Below, piece by piece: positions 1 to 7,929 of a DNA stretch of 42,608 nt. The DNA is from Clostridia bacterium (GTDB lineage Bacteria > Bacillota > Clostridia > Oscillospirales > CAG-272). Where the stretch lies: positions 1 through 42,608 of the forward strand of contig JAFQFS010000174.1 in the NCBI GenBank assembly GCA_017398585.1. Direction: 5' to 3'. Numbering within the stretch: the first letter of the stretch is position 1; the number at the start of each line of letters is the position of its first letter. The notes below the pieces were generated by a model. The model did not search any database, was not told where the DNA came from, and saw only the letters and a program-made list of their open reading frames with translations. A program made the translations under genes and the position numbers.

Positions 1-44
1 GGGCATGAAAAAAGGTCCACTCTCTTGATTTATAGGAGCATATC

Positions 45-216
45 GGGTAAAACTTTTTTGAAAAAATGTTTTCCCCAAGCCCCTTTCAAAAAACTTCAAA
101 CGATTCCATTGACAGAGTAAGTATGGATTTTCCACCGGCTTTGTCCGTTTAATTCGTTTGAAAGTTTTTGAAGATGGGGTTTGGGGAAGGAACTTTTTGA
201 AAAAAGTTCCTTCCCC
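45..216. repeat. Composite palindromic intergenic element, copy 1
   Basis: Two hairpins in mirror orientation enclose a core. The left one (45-76) pairs GGGTAAAAC with GTTTTCCCC with one mismatch, and is followed by CCCC and TTTCAAAAAACTT. The right one (183-216) pairs GGGGAAGGAAC with GTTCCTTCCCC perfectly and is preceded by GAAAGTTTTTGAAGATGGGG. The core contains a TTGACAGAGTAAG motif like that of other copies. The right hairpin ends 13 bases before the rimP start. Bases 1-44 show nothing I can assign. Confidence 0.85.
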
Positions 217-229
217 AAAAGAAAAAATT

Positions 230-709
230 ATGAAACAGAAAAAAAACGTCGCGGATACCGTCCGTGACATCGCAGAGCCGCTTGCGGAATCCTTCGGCTA
301 TGTTCTCTGGGACGTGGAATACGTCCGTGAAGGTGCGGACATGATCCTGCGTATCACCATCGACTCCGACAAGGAAGGCGGTATCGACATCAACGACTGC
401 GAAAAAATGCACCGTGCAATCGACCCGCTCCTCGATGAAGCCGATCCCATCGAAGGTGCGTACATGCTCGCCGTTTCCTCCCCCGGGGTGGAACGCGTCC
501 TGACGCGTCCGGAACACTTCGAATGGATGGCAGGCGAAGACGTCATGCTGAAGTTCTTCGCGGCATCCGAAGAAACCGGCGGCACCAAATCCCTCCGTGC
601 GACCCTCGAAGGTCTTGACGGAGACGACATCGTCGTCACCGTAAACGGCGAAGAAAAGCGCTTCGCAAAGAAAGCGGTTGCAAAATGCGAAACCGTGTTT
701 GATTGGTAA
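230..709 (+). CDS. rimP: Ribosome maturation factor RimP
   Basis: RimP is a cytoplasmic factor for maturation of the 30S ribosomal subunit. The 159-residue product has the usual length and the family pattern: an N-terminal half with the DVEYVREGADMILRITID strand region and the ISPGVER-like turn (here VSSPGVERVL), then a small C-terminal beta domain ending near residue 159. I chose the ATG at 230 because an upstream in-frame reading would translate the hairpin at 183-216. There is no clear Shine-Dalgarno, only an A-rich stretch after the hairpin. It is first in the rimP-nusA-rnpM-ylxQ-infB order typical of Firmicutes; nusA begins 68 bases downstream. Recognition is by family pattern and operon position. 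Confidence 0.93.
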   Translation: MKQKKNVADTVRDIAEPLAESFGYVLWDVEYVREGADMILRITIDSDKEGGIDINDCEKMHRAIDPLLDEADPIEGAYMLAVSSPGVERVLTRPEHFEWMAGEDVMLKFFAASEETGGTKSLRATLEGLDGDDIVVTVNGEEKRFAKKAVAKCETVFDW

Positions 710-777
710 ACCGCCGGATCCGATTTTTACTATTTCAACAACTACATTTATTACATTGAAAGGCTTGGACAAATGTC

Positions 778-1824
778 ATGAACGCAGAGCTTTTTGAAGC
801 ACTTGAACTGCTTGAAAAAACCAAGGGTATTCCGGTTGATTACATGCTCGAAAAGGTCGAAGCAGCGCTCGTATCCGCATTCAAGAAGGAATACAACAGC
901 GCTTCGGTCAGAGTTGAAATCAATAAGGATAAAAAAGATGTCAAGGTATACCGCCGCCGTACGGTAGTTGAAACCGTCACCGACCCCAAGGCGGAAATCT
1001 CCTACGAAGACGCTCAGGCAATCAGCCGCCGTTACGAACTCGGCACCGTCATCGAAGATGAAATCAAGACGAAGAACTTCGGCCGCATCTCCGCGTCCGC
1101 TGCAAAGAACGTCATCAAGCAGGGCATCCGCGAAGCCGAAAAGAGCAACATCGCGAAAGAATACGACAAGAAGCGTGAAGAAGTCATCACCGCTCTCGTT
1201 GTAAAGCGCGACGAAATCACCGGCGACGTTGACGTCGATACCGGCACCAGTATCGTTGCTCTCCTGAAGAACGAACAGATCCCCGGCGAAGACCTCTACG
1301 TCGGCGACCGTATCCGCGTCTTCATCACCGAAGTCAACCACGATCACAGCATGGAAGCGGACAGCAAGCCGGCAGCAACCCTCTCCCGCGTCCACCCCAT
1401 GATGATCAAGCGTATGTTCGAAGTGGACATCCCTGAAATCACTACCGGCACCGTCCTCGTCAAGAGCGTTGCCCGCGAAGCCGGCTCCAGAACCAAGATC
1501 GCCGTCTTCTCCCGTGACCCCGAAGTCGACGCCGTCGGCGCCTGCATCGGTAACCGCGGTATGCGTATCGGTACCATCGTTGAAGAACTCCGCGGCGAAA
1601 AGATCGACGTCATTCAGTACTCCGAAAAGCCCGAAGAGTTCATCGCCGCTGCCCTCTCTCCCGCCGAAGTCCTCGACGTCGAGTTCGACGGCGAACGCAG
1701 CGCAACCGTTCACGTCTCCGGCGACCAGCTCTCCCTCGCAATCGGCAAGGAAGGCCAGAACGTCCGCCTCGCCGCAAAACTCACCGGCTGCAAAATCGAC
1801 ATCAAAGGCGTTAAGCCTAACTGA
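778..1824 (+). CDS. nusA: Transcription termination/antitermination factor NusA
   Basis: NusA binds RNA polymerase and nascent RNA and controls pausing, termination and antitermination. The 348-residue protein has the N-terminal polymerase-binding domain (about 1-130), an S1 domain (about 135-200) and two KH domains; the KH loops GACIGNRG near 254-261 and IGKEGQNVRLAAKLTG near 322-337 are clear. It lacks the C-terminal acidic repeats of proteobacterial NusA, which is normal in Firmicutes. The ATG at 778 is used because an ATG five bases upstream runs into a stop after two codons. A composite palindromic element lies between it and rnpM, splitting an otherwise tight operon. Confidence 0.97.
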   Translation: MNAELFEALELLEKTKGIPVDYMLEKVEAALVSAFKKEYNSASVRVEINKDKKDVKVYRRRTVVETVTDPKAEISYEDAQAISRRYELGTVIEDEIKTKNFGRISASAAKNVIKQGIREAEKSNIAKEYDKKREEVITALVVKRDEITGDVDVDTGTSIVALLKNEQIPGEDLYVGDRIRVFITEVNHDHSMEADSKPAATLSRVHPMMIKRMFEVDIPEITTGTVLVKSVAREAGSRTKIAVFSRDPEVDAVGACIGNRGMRIGTIVEELRGEKIDVIQYSEKPEEFIAAALSPAEVLDVEFDGERSATVHVSGDQLSLAIGKEGQNVRLAAKLTGCKIDIKGVKPN

Positions 1825-1838
1825 CAGGGGGATGTCTT

Positions 1839-2060
1839 CCGGGAAGGAACTTTTTAAAAAAAGTTCCTCCCCGGACCCCTCTTCAAAAACTTTCAGACGA
1901 TTGTGTTGACAAAGTACCGTGCAGATTTGAAGTAAGAAACGGCTGTGCAGCCGATAAAATTATATTTACGTCAAATCTGCACTCACTAAGTCATCCATAA
2001 TAGATTGAAGCTTTTTGAAAGGGGTTCGGGGAAAACTTTTTCTCGAAAAAGTTTTCCCCG
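1839..2060. repeat. Composite palindromic intergenic element, copy 2 (archetype)
   Basis: This 222-bp copy shows the full architecture. Left hairpin 1839-1874 pairs CCGGGAAGGAAC with GTTCCTCCCCGG around a TTTTTAAAAA loop, with one unpaired base. An inner inverted repeat pairs GTGCAGATTTGA (1919-1930) with TCAAATCTGCAC (1971-1982) and encloses the palindrome GGCTGTGCAGCC (1941-1952). Right hairpin 2027-2060 pairs CGGGGAAAAC with GTTTTCCCCG. Between hairpins and core lie CCCCTCTTCAAAAACTTTC and its mirror, GAAGCTTTTTGAAAGGGG. It sits inside the nusA operon, upstream of rnpM. Confidence 0.9.
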
Positions 2061-2096
2061 ATAACCTCCCTTCTATAAAAAAGGAGCGTGACCAAT

Positions 2097-2402
2097 ATGG
2101 CTGAGACTAAGCCGAAACAGCAGGTAAAGAAGAAGATTCCGGAACGGCGGTGCGTCGGATGTCAGGGAACGTTCCCGAAGAAGGAGCTTCTGCGTGTCGT
2201 TCGGTCGCCCGAAGGGATGATCTCGATCGACTTCACCGGAAAGAAGTCCGGGCGCGGAGCGTATGTCTGCCAGAACGAAGCCTGCTTCCGGAAGGCAAAG
2301 AAATCCGGAATACTGCACCGCACTCTGGAATGCGAGATCTCCGAAGAGATCTACGCGGAACTTGAGAAGGAGATCCGGATCTCCGAAGAAAAAAATTCCT
2401 GA
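2097..2402 (+). CDS. rnpM: RNase P modulator RnpM (YlxR, DUF448)
   Basis: The 101-residue basic protein carries the YlxR signatures RRCVGCQ (residues 17-23, with C19 and C22) and GRGAYVC about 35 residues later. The family binds RNA, and the Bacillus member modulates RNase P. I chose the ATG at 2097 over an in-frame GTG at 2088: AAGGAG at 2081-2086 sits 10 bases before the ATG but only one base before the GTG. The neighbours nusA and infB are the usual context. The ylxQ start follows 12 bases after the stop. Confidence 0.92.
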   Translation: MAETKPKQQVKKKIPERRCVGCQGTFPKKELLRVVRSPEGMISIDFTGKKSGRGAYVCQNEACFRKAKKSGILHRTLECEISEEIYAELEKEIRISEEKNS

Positions 2403-2414
2403 CTGGAGAATGAA

Positions 2415-2831
2415 TTGACGGATCGTAAACTTGAAAACTACATCGGCCTGTGCCGCGCGGCAGGCGGTGTGACCACCGGGTTTGACCTGGTGCTCGGCGA
2501 AGTACGGAGAAAGAAAGCCGTGTTCGTCCTCATCGCAGACGACGCGTCGGAACGTACCAGAAAACAGATCAGCGATAAATGCGGTTCCTATCAGGTGCCG
2601 TATTTCCCCGCCGGCATGACGTCGGAGGAACTCGCAGGACTCATCGGCAAAAAATCCGCCTGCGCGGCCGCCGCGTTTACCGGCAAAGGACCGTGCCGTC
2701 CGCTTCTCTCCATATATGAGGAACGTGCGCGCGAAACCATGAACGAAAACCAGAACCAGACGAAAAACGAGAATGCCGCGATGACAGAAAGGATGATAGT
2801 GGATGGCAGCAAAACAAACATCGACGTTTAA
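2415..2831 (+). CDS. ylxQ: L7Ae-family RNA-binding protein YlxQ
   Basis: This 138-residue protein belongs to the L7Ae/L30e/S12e/Gadd45 family, small proteins that bind kink-turn RNA. Support comes from its position between rnpM and infB and from the core [19 protein letters not shown] followed by a [10 protein letters not shown] strand near residue 40. It starts with TTG at 2415, five bases after GGAGA (2405-2409). Its 3' end overlaps infB by 29 bases, which suggests translational coupling. The last 40 residues are polar and rich in N and Q, unlike the core domain, and may simply be a spacer carrying the infB ribosome-binding site. Confidence 0.85.
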   Translation: MTDRKLENYIGLCRAAGGVTTGFDLVLGEVRRKKAVFVLIADDASERTRKQISDKCGSYQVPYFPAGMTSEELAGLIGKKSACAAAAFTGKGPCRPLLSIYEERARETMNENQNQTKNENAAMTERMIVDGSKTNIDV

Positions 2832-5800
2832 AGTAAATCAGCTTGCAAAAGACCTCGGTGTCAAGTCCAAGGATCTCTGCGGAGAACTGAGTGAACTCGG
2901 AATCGCCGTAAAAAGCAATTCCGCCAGCCTCGCTCCCGAGGAGGTCAACCTCCTGTTCGAGCAGCTCACGGCAAAGGCACAGATCAAGGATATCGACGGC
3001 TACATCAGCGGAAAAACTTCCATAACTATGCCCGAATCCCCCGCAGAACGTGAAAAACGCGAAGCCGAAGCCAAAGCAGCCGAAGAAGCCGCAAAAGCAA
3101 AGGCGGAAGCCGAAGCACGTGCCAGAGCAGAAGCCGAAGAGGCTGCCCGCCGTGCCGAGGAAGCACGTAAGGCAGAGGAAGCACGCAAAGCCGAAGAAGC
3201 GCGTAAGGCAGAAGAAGCTCGCAAAGCCGAAGAAGCGCGTAAGGCAGAAGAAGCTCGCAAAGCCGAAGAAGCGCGTAAGGCAGAAGAAGCTCGCAAAGCC
3301 GAAGAAGCACGCAGAGCGGAAGAAGCTCGCAAAGCCGAAGAGGCACGCAAGGCAGAAGAAGCACGTAAAGCAGAAGAAACGCGCAAAGCCGAAGAAGCTC
3401 GCAAGGCAGCAGAAGAAGCTGCACGTAAAGAAGAAGAAAAACGCGCCGAAGAAGCCAGAAAGGCGGCAGAGGCTGCGGAAAACAATACAAATCAGCAGGA
3501 AAGAATGCAGGGTCAGCGTATGCAGGATGGACAGCAGCAGGGTAAGCCGCAGAACAACGGCGGCATGAATAACAATTCCGGCGTAAACAACAACGCCGGC
3601 CAGAATCGTCAGCAGAACCAGAACCGTGACGGCAATCGTCCGGAACGCCGTGACTTTAACCGCGACGGTAATCGTCCCAACAATGGCGATCGTACCGACC
3701 GCAATAACGGCGAACGCCGTGACTTCAACCGTGACGGCAATCGTCCCAATAACAACGGCGATCGTCCGGAACGCCGTGATTTTAACCGCGACGGCAATCG
3801 TCCCAATAACAACGGCGATCGTCCGGAACGCCGTGATTTTAACCGCGACGGCAATCGTCCCAACAACAGCGATCGTACCGACCGCAATAACGGCGAACGC
3901 CGCGACTTTAACCGCGACAACAACCGCGACGGTCAGTTCCAGCCGAGACAGCAGCAGAGCGCACCGGCACAGCCGAAGCCGGCAGCTCCGCAGCCTCAGG
4001 AACAGGGCGCTGCAAAGAAGCGTACCGGTACCACCCGTGTCGTTGACACCCGCGGCGGTTCCTCCGTTGACCTTTCCAAGTACGACGAACGTCTCGACAA
4101 CTTCACTTCCGACATCGACGATACCCAGTCGAACAAGCAGAAGCTGAAGAAGCAGAACCAGAAGGGTGAAAACCGCGGTACCGGCAAGAAGTCCGACAAG
4201 GAACGCCAGGCAATGGAAAAGCTCCACCGCGCCAACATCGAAAAGGCAAAAAAGGCACCTCTCAAGATTACCCTTCCCGACGAAATCACCGTCAGCGAAC
4301 TCGCTCAGAGACTGAAGGTCAAGGAAGCGGAATGTGTCAAGCGCCTTATGATGATGGGTATGATGGTCACTGTCAACCAGGTCATCGACTTTGACACCGC
4401 ATATCTCGTAGCCGACGAACTCGGCGCACAGGTCACCCGTGAAGTCAAAGTCACCATTGAGGAAAAACTCTTCACCGAAGCGGAATCCACCGATGAAGAA
4501 CTCGTCACCCGTGCACCCGTCGTCTGCGTCATGGGTCACGTTGACCACGGTAAGACTTCCATCCTCGACGCGATCCGTCACGCACAGGTAGCGGACGGCG
4601 AAGCGGGCGGTATCACACAGCACATCGGTGCGTACCGCGTCAACCTCGGCGAACAGGGCATCACCTTCCTCGACACTCCCGGTCACGAAGCATTCACCGC
4701 AATGCGTGCCCGCGGCGCACAGTGCACCGACATCGCGATCCTCGTTGTAGCCGGTGACGACGGCATCATGCCGCAGACCGTTGAATCCATCAACCACGCA
4801 AAGGCAGCGGGCGTCGACATCATCGTTGCAATCAACAAGATGGATAAACCGACCGCAAATGCCGAAGCGGTCATGACCGAACTCACCAAGTACGAACTCG
4901 TTCCCGAAGAATGGGGCGGCGACGTCATCTGCGTGCCGGTTTCCGCGCACACCAAGATGGGTATCGACGATCTTCTCGAAAACATCCTTCTCATCGCGGA
5001 CGTTAAGGAATACAAGGCAAATCCGGCAAAGCGTGCGCGCGGCGTCGTCATCGAAGCGAAGCTCGACAAGGGCCGCGGCCCGGTCGCAACCGTTCTCGTA
5101 CAGGACGGTACGCTCCATGCAGGTGATATCGTGATCGCAGGCACCGCCGTCGGCCGTGTCCGCGCCATGACCAACGACCGCGGTCAGCAGCTCAGCGAAG
5201 CAGGACCGTCCGTACCGGTTGAAATCATCGGTCTCGCAGAAGTTCCGGTAGCCGGCGACGAATTCAACGCCGTTGAAGACGAACGCATGGCACGTGAACT
5301 CGCCGACCAGAGACGCGAAAAGGCAAAGGAAGAACTGTTCAAAGCGAACGCGAAGGTCAGCCTCGACGACCTCTTCGCACAGATCTCCGAAGGTGTCAAA
5401 GAACTGAACATCATCGTAAAGGCAGACGTAGGCGGCTCCGCAGAAGCGGTCAAGCAGTCCCTCGAAAAGATCTCGACCGACGAAGTCAAGGTCAAGGTCA
5501 TCCACTCCGCCGTCGGTGGTATCACCGAATCCGACGTCATGTTCGCGGCTGCATCCAACGCCATCATCGTCGGCTTCAACGTACGTCCCGACAAGGGCGC
5601 GATCGACTCCTCCGAACGTCAGGGCGTTGACATCCGCACCTACCGTATCATCTACGAATGCATCGAAGAAATCACCGCCGCTATGAAGGGTATGCTGGCT
5701 CCGACCTATAAGGAAGTTCTCCTCGGTCACATCGAAGTCCGCCAGACCATCCGCGTACCGAACGTCGGTATCATCGCCGGTTCCTACGTACAGGACGGTA

Positions 5801-6003
5801 AGGTCACCCGCCAGGCACAGATCCGTATCGTCCGTGACGGTATCGTCATCATGGAAGACAAGATCAGCTCCCTCCGCCGTTTCAAGGACGACGTCCGCGA
5901 AGTAGCAACCGGCTACGAATGCGGTATCGGTCTCGAAAAGTGCATGGACATCCAGGTCGGCGACATCCTCGAAGCCTTCATCATGGAAGAAGTTGCTAAG
6001 TAA
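2803..6003 (+). CDS. infB: Translation initiation factor IF-2
   Basis: IF-2 is the GTPase that delivers initiator tRNA to the ribosome. At 1066 residues this one is long. The order is: an IF2_N domain (about 1-50); a charged helix of repeated KAEEAR units (about 75-225); an N/R/D-rich stretch of repeats such as [13 protein letters not shown] (about 260-390); a second IF2_N region (about 485-545); then the G domain with GHVDHGKT (578-585), DTPGHE (from 624) and NKMD (678-681), and the elongation-factor-like domains. The start at 2803 lies inside ylxQ, about nine bases after an AAAGGA motif. The usual downstream rbfA is absent; a terminator hairpin and a convergent regulator follow. Confidence 0.98.
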   Translation: MAAKQTSTFKVNQLAKDLGVKSKDLCGELSELGIAVKSNSASLAPEEVNLLFEQLTAKAQIKDIDGYISGKTSITMPESPAEREKREAEAKAAEEAAKAKAEAEARARAEAEEAARRAEEARKAEEARKAEEARKAEEARKAEEARKAEEARKAEEARKAEEARKAEEARRAEEARKAEEARKAEEARKAEETRKAEEARKAAEEAARKEEEKRAEEARKAAEAAENNTNQQERMQGQRMQDGQQQGKPQNNGGMNNNSGVNNNAGQNRQQNQNRDGNRPERRDFNRDGNRPNNGDRTDRNNGERRDFNRDGNRPNNNGDRPERRDFNRDGNRPNNNGDRPERRDFNRDGNRPNNSDRTDRNNGERRDFNRDNNRDGQFQPRQQQSAPAQPKPAAPQPQEQGAAKKRTGTTRVVDTRGGSSVDLSKYDERLDNFTSDIDDTQSNKQKLKKQNQKGENRGTGKKSDKERQAMEKLHRANIEKAKKAPLKITLPDEITVSELAQRLKVKEAECVKRLMMMGMMVTVNQVIDFDTAYLVADELGAQVTREVKVTIEEKLFTEAESTDEELVTRAPVVCVMGHVDHGKTSILDAIRHAQVADGEAGGITQHIGAYRVNLGEQGITFLDTPGHEAFTAMRARGAQCTDIAILVVAGDDGIMPQTVESINHAKAAGVDIIVAINKMDKPTANAEAVMTELTKYELVPEEWGGDVICVPVSAHTKMGIDDLLENILLIADVKEYKANPAKRARGVVIEAKLDKGRGPVATVLVQDGTLHAGDIVIAGTAVGRVRAMTNDRGQQLSEAGPSVPVEIIGLAEVPVAGDEFNAVEDERMARELADQRREKAKEELFKANAKVSLDDLFAQISEGVKELNIIVKADVGGSAEAVKQSLEKISTDEVKVKVIHSAVGGITESDVMFAAASNAIIVGFNVRPDKGAIDSSERQGVDIRTYRIIYECIEEITAAMKGMLAPTYKEVLLGHIEVRQTIRVPNVGIIAGSYVQDGKVTRQAQIRIVRDGIVIMEDKISSLRRFKDDVREVATGYECGIGLEKCMDIQVGDILEAFIMEEVAK
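3199..3306 (+). repeat. Tandem 36-bp repeat inside infB
   Basis: Three identical 36-bp copies (3199-3234, 3235-3270, 3271-3306) each encode two KAEEAR-type hexapeptides with alternating codons. Diverged units continue on both sides from about 3160 to 3420. Perfect copies next to diverged ones suggest recent expansion by slippage or recombination, always in frame. Confidence 0.9.
3640..3925 (+). repeat. Tandem NRDGNRPNN-coding repeats inside infB
   Basis: Several in-frame near-copies encode [13 protein letters not shown] followed by [11 protein letters not shown] or NGDRPE variants. Codons are largely conserved between units, which points to DNA-level duplication. The encoded linker is very hydrophilic and probably disordered, lying between the helical arm and the second IF2_N region. 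Confidence 0.85.
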
Positions 6004-6020
6004 TATCAAATAGAGTTTCT

Positions 6021-6128
6021 CGGGGAGGACCTTTTTAAGGAAAAGGTCCTCCCCGAACCCCTCTCCAAAACCTTTTTGGACCGGAAAAGAAACAACGTCC
6101 GTGCAGATTTTTCGTCTGCACGGACGTT
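6021..6128. terminator. Palindromic element copy 3 with terminator between convergent genes
   Basis: The first hairpin (6021-6055) pairs CGGGGAGGACC with GGTCCTCCCCG. The second (6094-6128) pairs AACGTCCGTGCAGA with TCTGCACGGACGTT, a perfect 14-bp stem with a 7-base T-rich loop; CTGTTTT follows on the plus strand and GTTTCTTTTC on the minus strand. It can serve infB and the convergent regulator. The GTGCAGATTTT core of the palindromic family forms this stem, so this is a compact form of the element. Confidence 0.85.
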
Positions 6129-6133
6129 CTGTT

Positions 6134-7141
6134 TTACGGACATTCTCTGTATTCGTCCAGTCCGAATTCCTTATATGTTTTGCGGTACTGCGCCATGATA
6201 TCGTCGTATTGTGTCTCAAATTCGTCGTCCCATGCGTGGGAGATGATGTCGTATGCACGGTCGATCGCCTTTCCGCATTCGTCCGCACGTCCGAGTTTCA
6301 GCAGGCATCCCGCCATTTCGAGATACATGCACATATGGTTCGTCTGCGAACCGCCGATCGGGTACGCATCATAGCAGATTTTCTCCCCGATCATAAACCG
6401 TTCGACCACATCCGCCGCTTCCCGGAAGGATTTCAGCGCGTTTTCGTAATCGCCGACCTCCCAGTAGCCCATTCCTTCGTGATCACACGCGCAGAACAGT
6501 TCCTGCCATTCGATGATTTTCCAGTCTTTCACCTCCGCCAGACGGTCTTCGCCGCGCAGATGATACGACGTACAGCGCATTTTGTCGTTGAGCTGATACG
6601 GGTACATATACGGCAGCGTGCCGATCACTTCCTTTGCGTCCGCGTACCGATCCTGCATGATATAAATCGATGCCAGCGTATCCTTCGCACTGCACACAGC
6701 AAACAGATCGGCAGACTCCCCGATCAGCCGTCCCGCCATTGCAACCGCGTTCTCCGCCAGTTCCATCCGCCCGAACGACCGCATGTGGCACTCGTACAGA
6801 GACAGCAGTCTCTCCTTGAGCCGGTCGGAATCGGGATAATCCTCGAGTCCCTTTTTGTAAATTTCCTCTGCTTTTTCGAAGTTCCCCCAGAAATACCGTC
6901 CGGCTTCGTCGAGGATTTCGTCGATCTTCTGCTGTTTTTTCGTGATGTCGAAATCGAACAGCACGTCCAGACTCACGTCAAAAAAGTTTGCAAGGACGGG
7001 AATCAGCGTCATGTCGGGATAGGACGCTTCAATCTCCCATTTGGAAACGGCTTGCGGGGACAGCCCGAGTGCATTTGCGAGCTGTTCCTGCGTCAGCCCC
7101 TTTTTCTTCCGCAGTTCGCGGATCTTTGTACCGAGATTCAT
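6134..7141 (-). CDS. XRE-family transcriptional regulator with TPR-like C-terminus
   Basis: The N-terminal 60 residues are a Cro/C1-type helix-turn-helix: IRELRKKKGLTQEQLANALG followed by SPQAVSKWEIE as recognition helix. The remaining 270 residues are helical with spaced aromatic residues, compatible with tetratricopeptide-type repeats as in Rgg/PlcR-like sensors, though I see no clean TPR consensus. The 335-residue length fits that group. The start has AAGGAG about eight bases upstream. A perfect 14-bp palindrome between promoter and start suggests autoregulation. It is convergent with infB and divergent from luxS. The target genes and any ligand or peptide are unknown. Confidence 0.85.
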   Translation of the reverse strand: MNLGTKIRELRKKKGLTQEQLANALGLSPQAVSKWEIEASYPDMTLIPVLANFFDVSLDVLFDFDITKKQQKIDEILDEAGRYFWGNFEKAEEIYKKGLEDYPDSDRLKERLLSLYECHMRSFGRMELAENAVAMAGRLIGESADLFAVCSAKDTLASIYIMQDRYADAKEVIGTLPYMYPYQLNDKMRCTSYHLRGEDRLAEVKDWKIIEWQELFCACDHEGMGYWEVGDYENALKSFREAADVVERFMIGEKICYDAYPIGGSQTNHMCMYLEMAGCLLKLGRADECGKAIDRAYDIISHAWDDEFETQYDDIMAQYRKTYKEFGLDEYRECP

Positions 7142-7169
7142 TCTGTTATCTCCTTCATGGTTCAGAAGT

Positions 7170-7219
7170 TCAAAGCGCTTTGACTGATTTTATTTTACCA
7201 CAAATCCACCGGAAATCAA
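7170..7219 (-). promoter_or_regulatory. Promoter and palindromic operator of the XRE regulator gene
   Basis: On the minus strand a TTGATT box (7214-7219) lies 16 bases from a TAAAAT box (7192-7197). Just downstream is the perfect 14-bp palindrome TCAAAGCGCTTTGA (7170-7183), placed where a bound repressor would block initiation. The palindrome is seen directly; binding by the adjacent regulator is inferred. Confidence 0.55.
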
Positions 7220-7299
7220 CAACGCCGTTTTTGAAAAAATTCTACTGATGGTTGCGTCGGTTGAGAAACGCCTATTTTTCATACAGAGCACATTCTTTC

Positions 7300-7328
7300 T
7301 TGACGAATCCCCAAAATACTGCTATAAT
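7300..7328 (+). promoter_or_regulatory. Promoter of luxS
   Basis: TTGACG (7300-7305) and TATAAT (7323-7328) are separated by 17 bases, close to the sigma-A consensus, 34 bases before the luxS start. Confidence 0.85.
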
Positions 7329-7362
7329 TGAACTATATAATCGCCAGAAGAGGTACACAAAA

Positions 7363-7818
7363 ATGCAGAAAATCGCCAGCTTCACTGTTGACCACAATAA
7401 GCTCTCCCCCGGCATCTACGTCTCCCGCCGCGACGGTGACATCACCACCTATGACCTCCGCACCCGTACGCCGAACGCAGGCAACTACATGGACAACCGC
7501 ACCATGCACACCGTTGAGCACATGTTCGCGACCTTTGTCCGCAATTCCGAAATCAGGGACGACGTCATCTACTTCGGCCCGATGGGCTGCCAGACCGGCT
7601 TCTATCTCCTCACGAGAAACGTCCCCGACGAGACCGTTCTCGCCGTGACGAAGGACGTCCTCCGGGGTATTCTCGCCTACGAAGGCGAAGTGTTCGGCGC
7701 GTCCGCCGTTGAATGCGGAAATTACGCCAATCTCAACCTCGCCGACGCAAAAAAGGAATGCGCGGCATATCTTAATGTCCTCGAAACCAAGATAAACGAC
7801 TTCAAATACGCAGAATAA
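7363..7818 (+). CDS. luxS: S-ribosylhomocysteine lyase LuxS
   Basis: LuxS cleaves S-ribosylhomocysteine to homocysteine and the autoinducer-2 precursor DPD in the activated methyl cycle. The 151-residue length is normal. The metal site is complete: HTVEH (H49, H53, with E52 as catalytic base) and C118 in VECGNY; the catalytic C76 lies in GPMGCQTGFY. I chose the ATG at 7363 because it follows AAGAGG by nine bases and lies downstream of a consensus promoter; an upstream in-frame start would precede the -35 box. It is apparently a single-gene unit; no partner gene such as pfs/mtnN is adjacent. Confidence 0.97.
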   Translation: MQKIASFTVDHNKLSPGIYVSRRDGDITTYDLRTRTPNAGNYMDNRTMHTVEHMFATFVRNSEIRDDVIYFGPMGCQTGFYLLTRNVPDETVLAVTKDVLRGILAYEGEVFGASAVECGNYANLNLADAKKECAAYLNVLETKINDFKYAE

Positions 7819-7837
7819 CCCCATTTCACTTTTCCCT

Positions 7838-7897
7838 GTCTGAAAGTTTTTGAAAAGGGGTTTGGGGAAAAACTTTTTTCAAAAAGTTTTTCCCCAA
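7838..7897. repeat. Palindromic element, right half (copy 4)
   Basis: GAAAGTTTTTGAAAAGGGG leads into a hairpin (7862-7897) pairing TTGGGGAAAAAC with GTTTTTCCCCAA. It ends 32 bases before the GH31 start and could also terminate luxS transcripts. Confidence 0.85.
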
Positions 7898-7929
7898 GAA
7901 ACATCCCACTATAAAATGGAGGTTTCCAT

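Noticed and set aside
1-44. Tail of an upstream gene at the left edge
   Set aside because: The stretch is too short and has no clear reading frame or motif.
3160-3925. CRISPR-like array
   Set aside because: The regular repeats are in-frame coding repeats of IF-2 with no unique spacers.
2677-6288. Open frame of 1203 codons on the minus strand opposite infB
   Set aside because: It mirrors infB, runs into the intergenic hairpins and has low-complexity F/C/V-rich sequence. The strong C-ending codon bias removes stops on the opposite strand.
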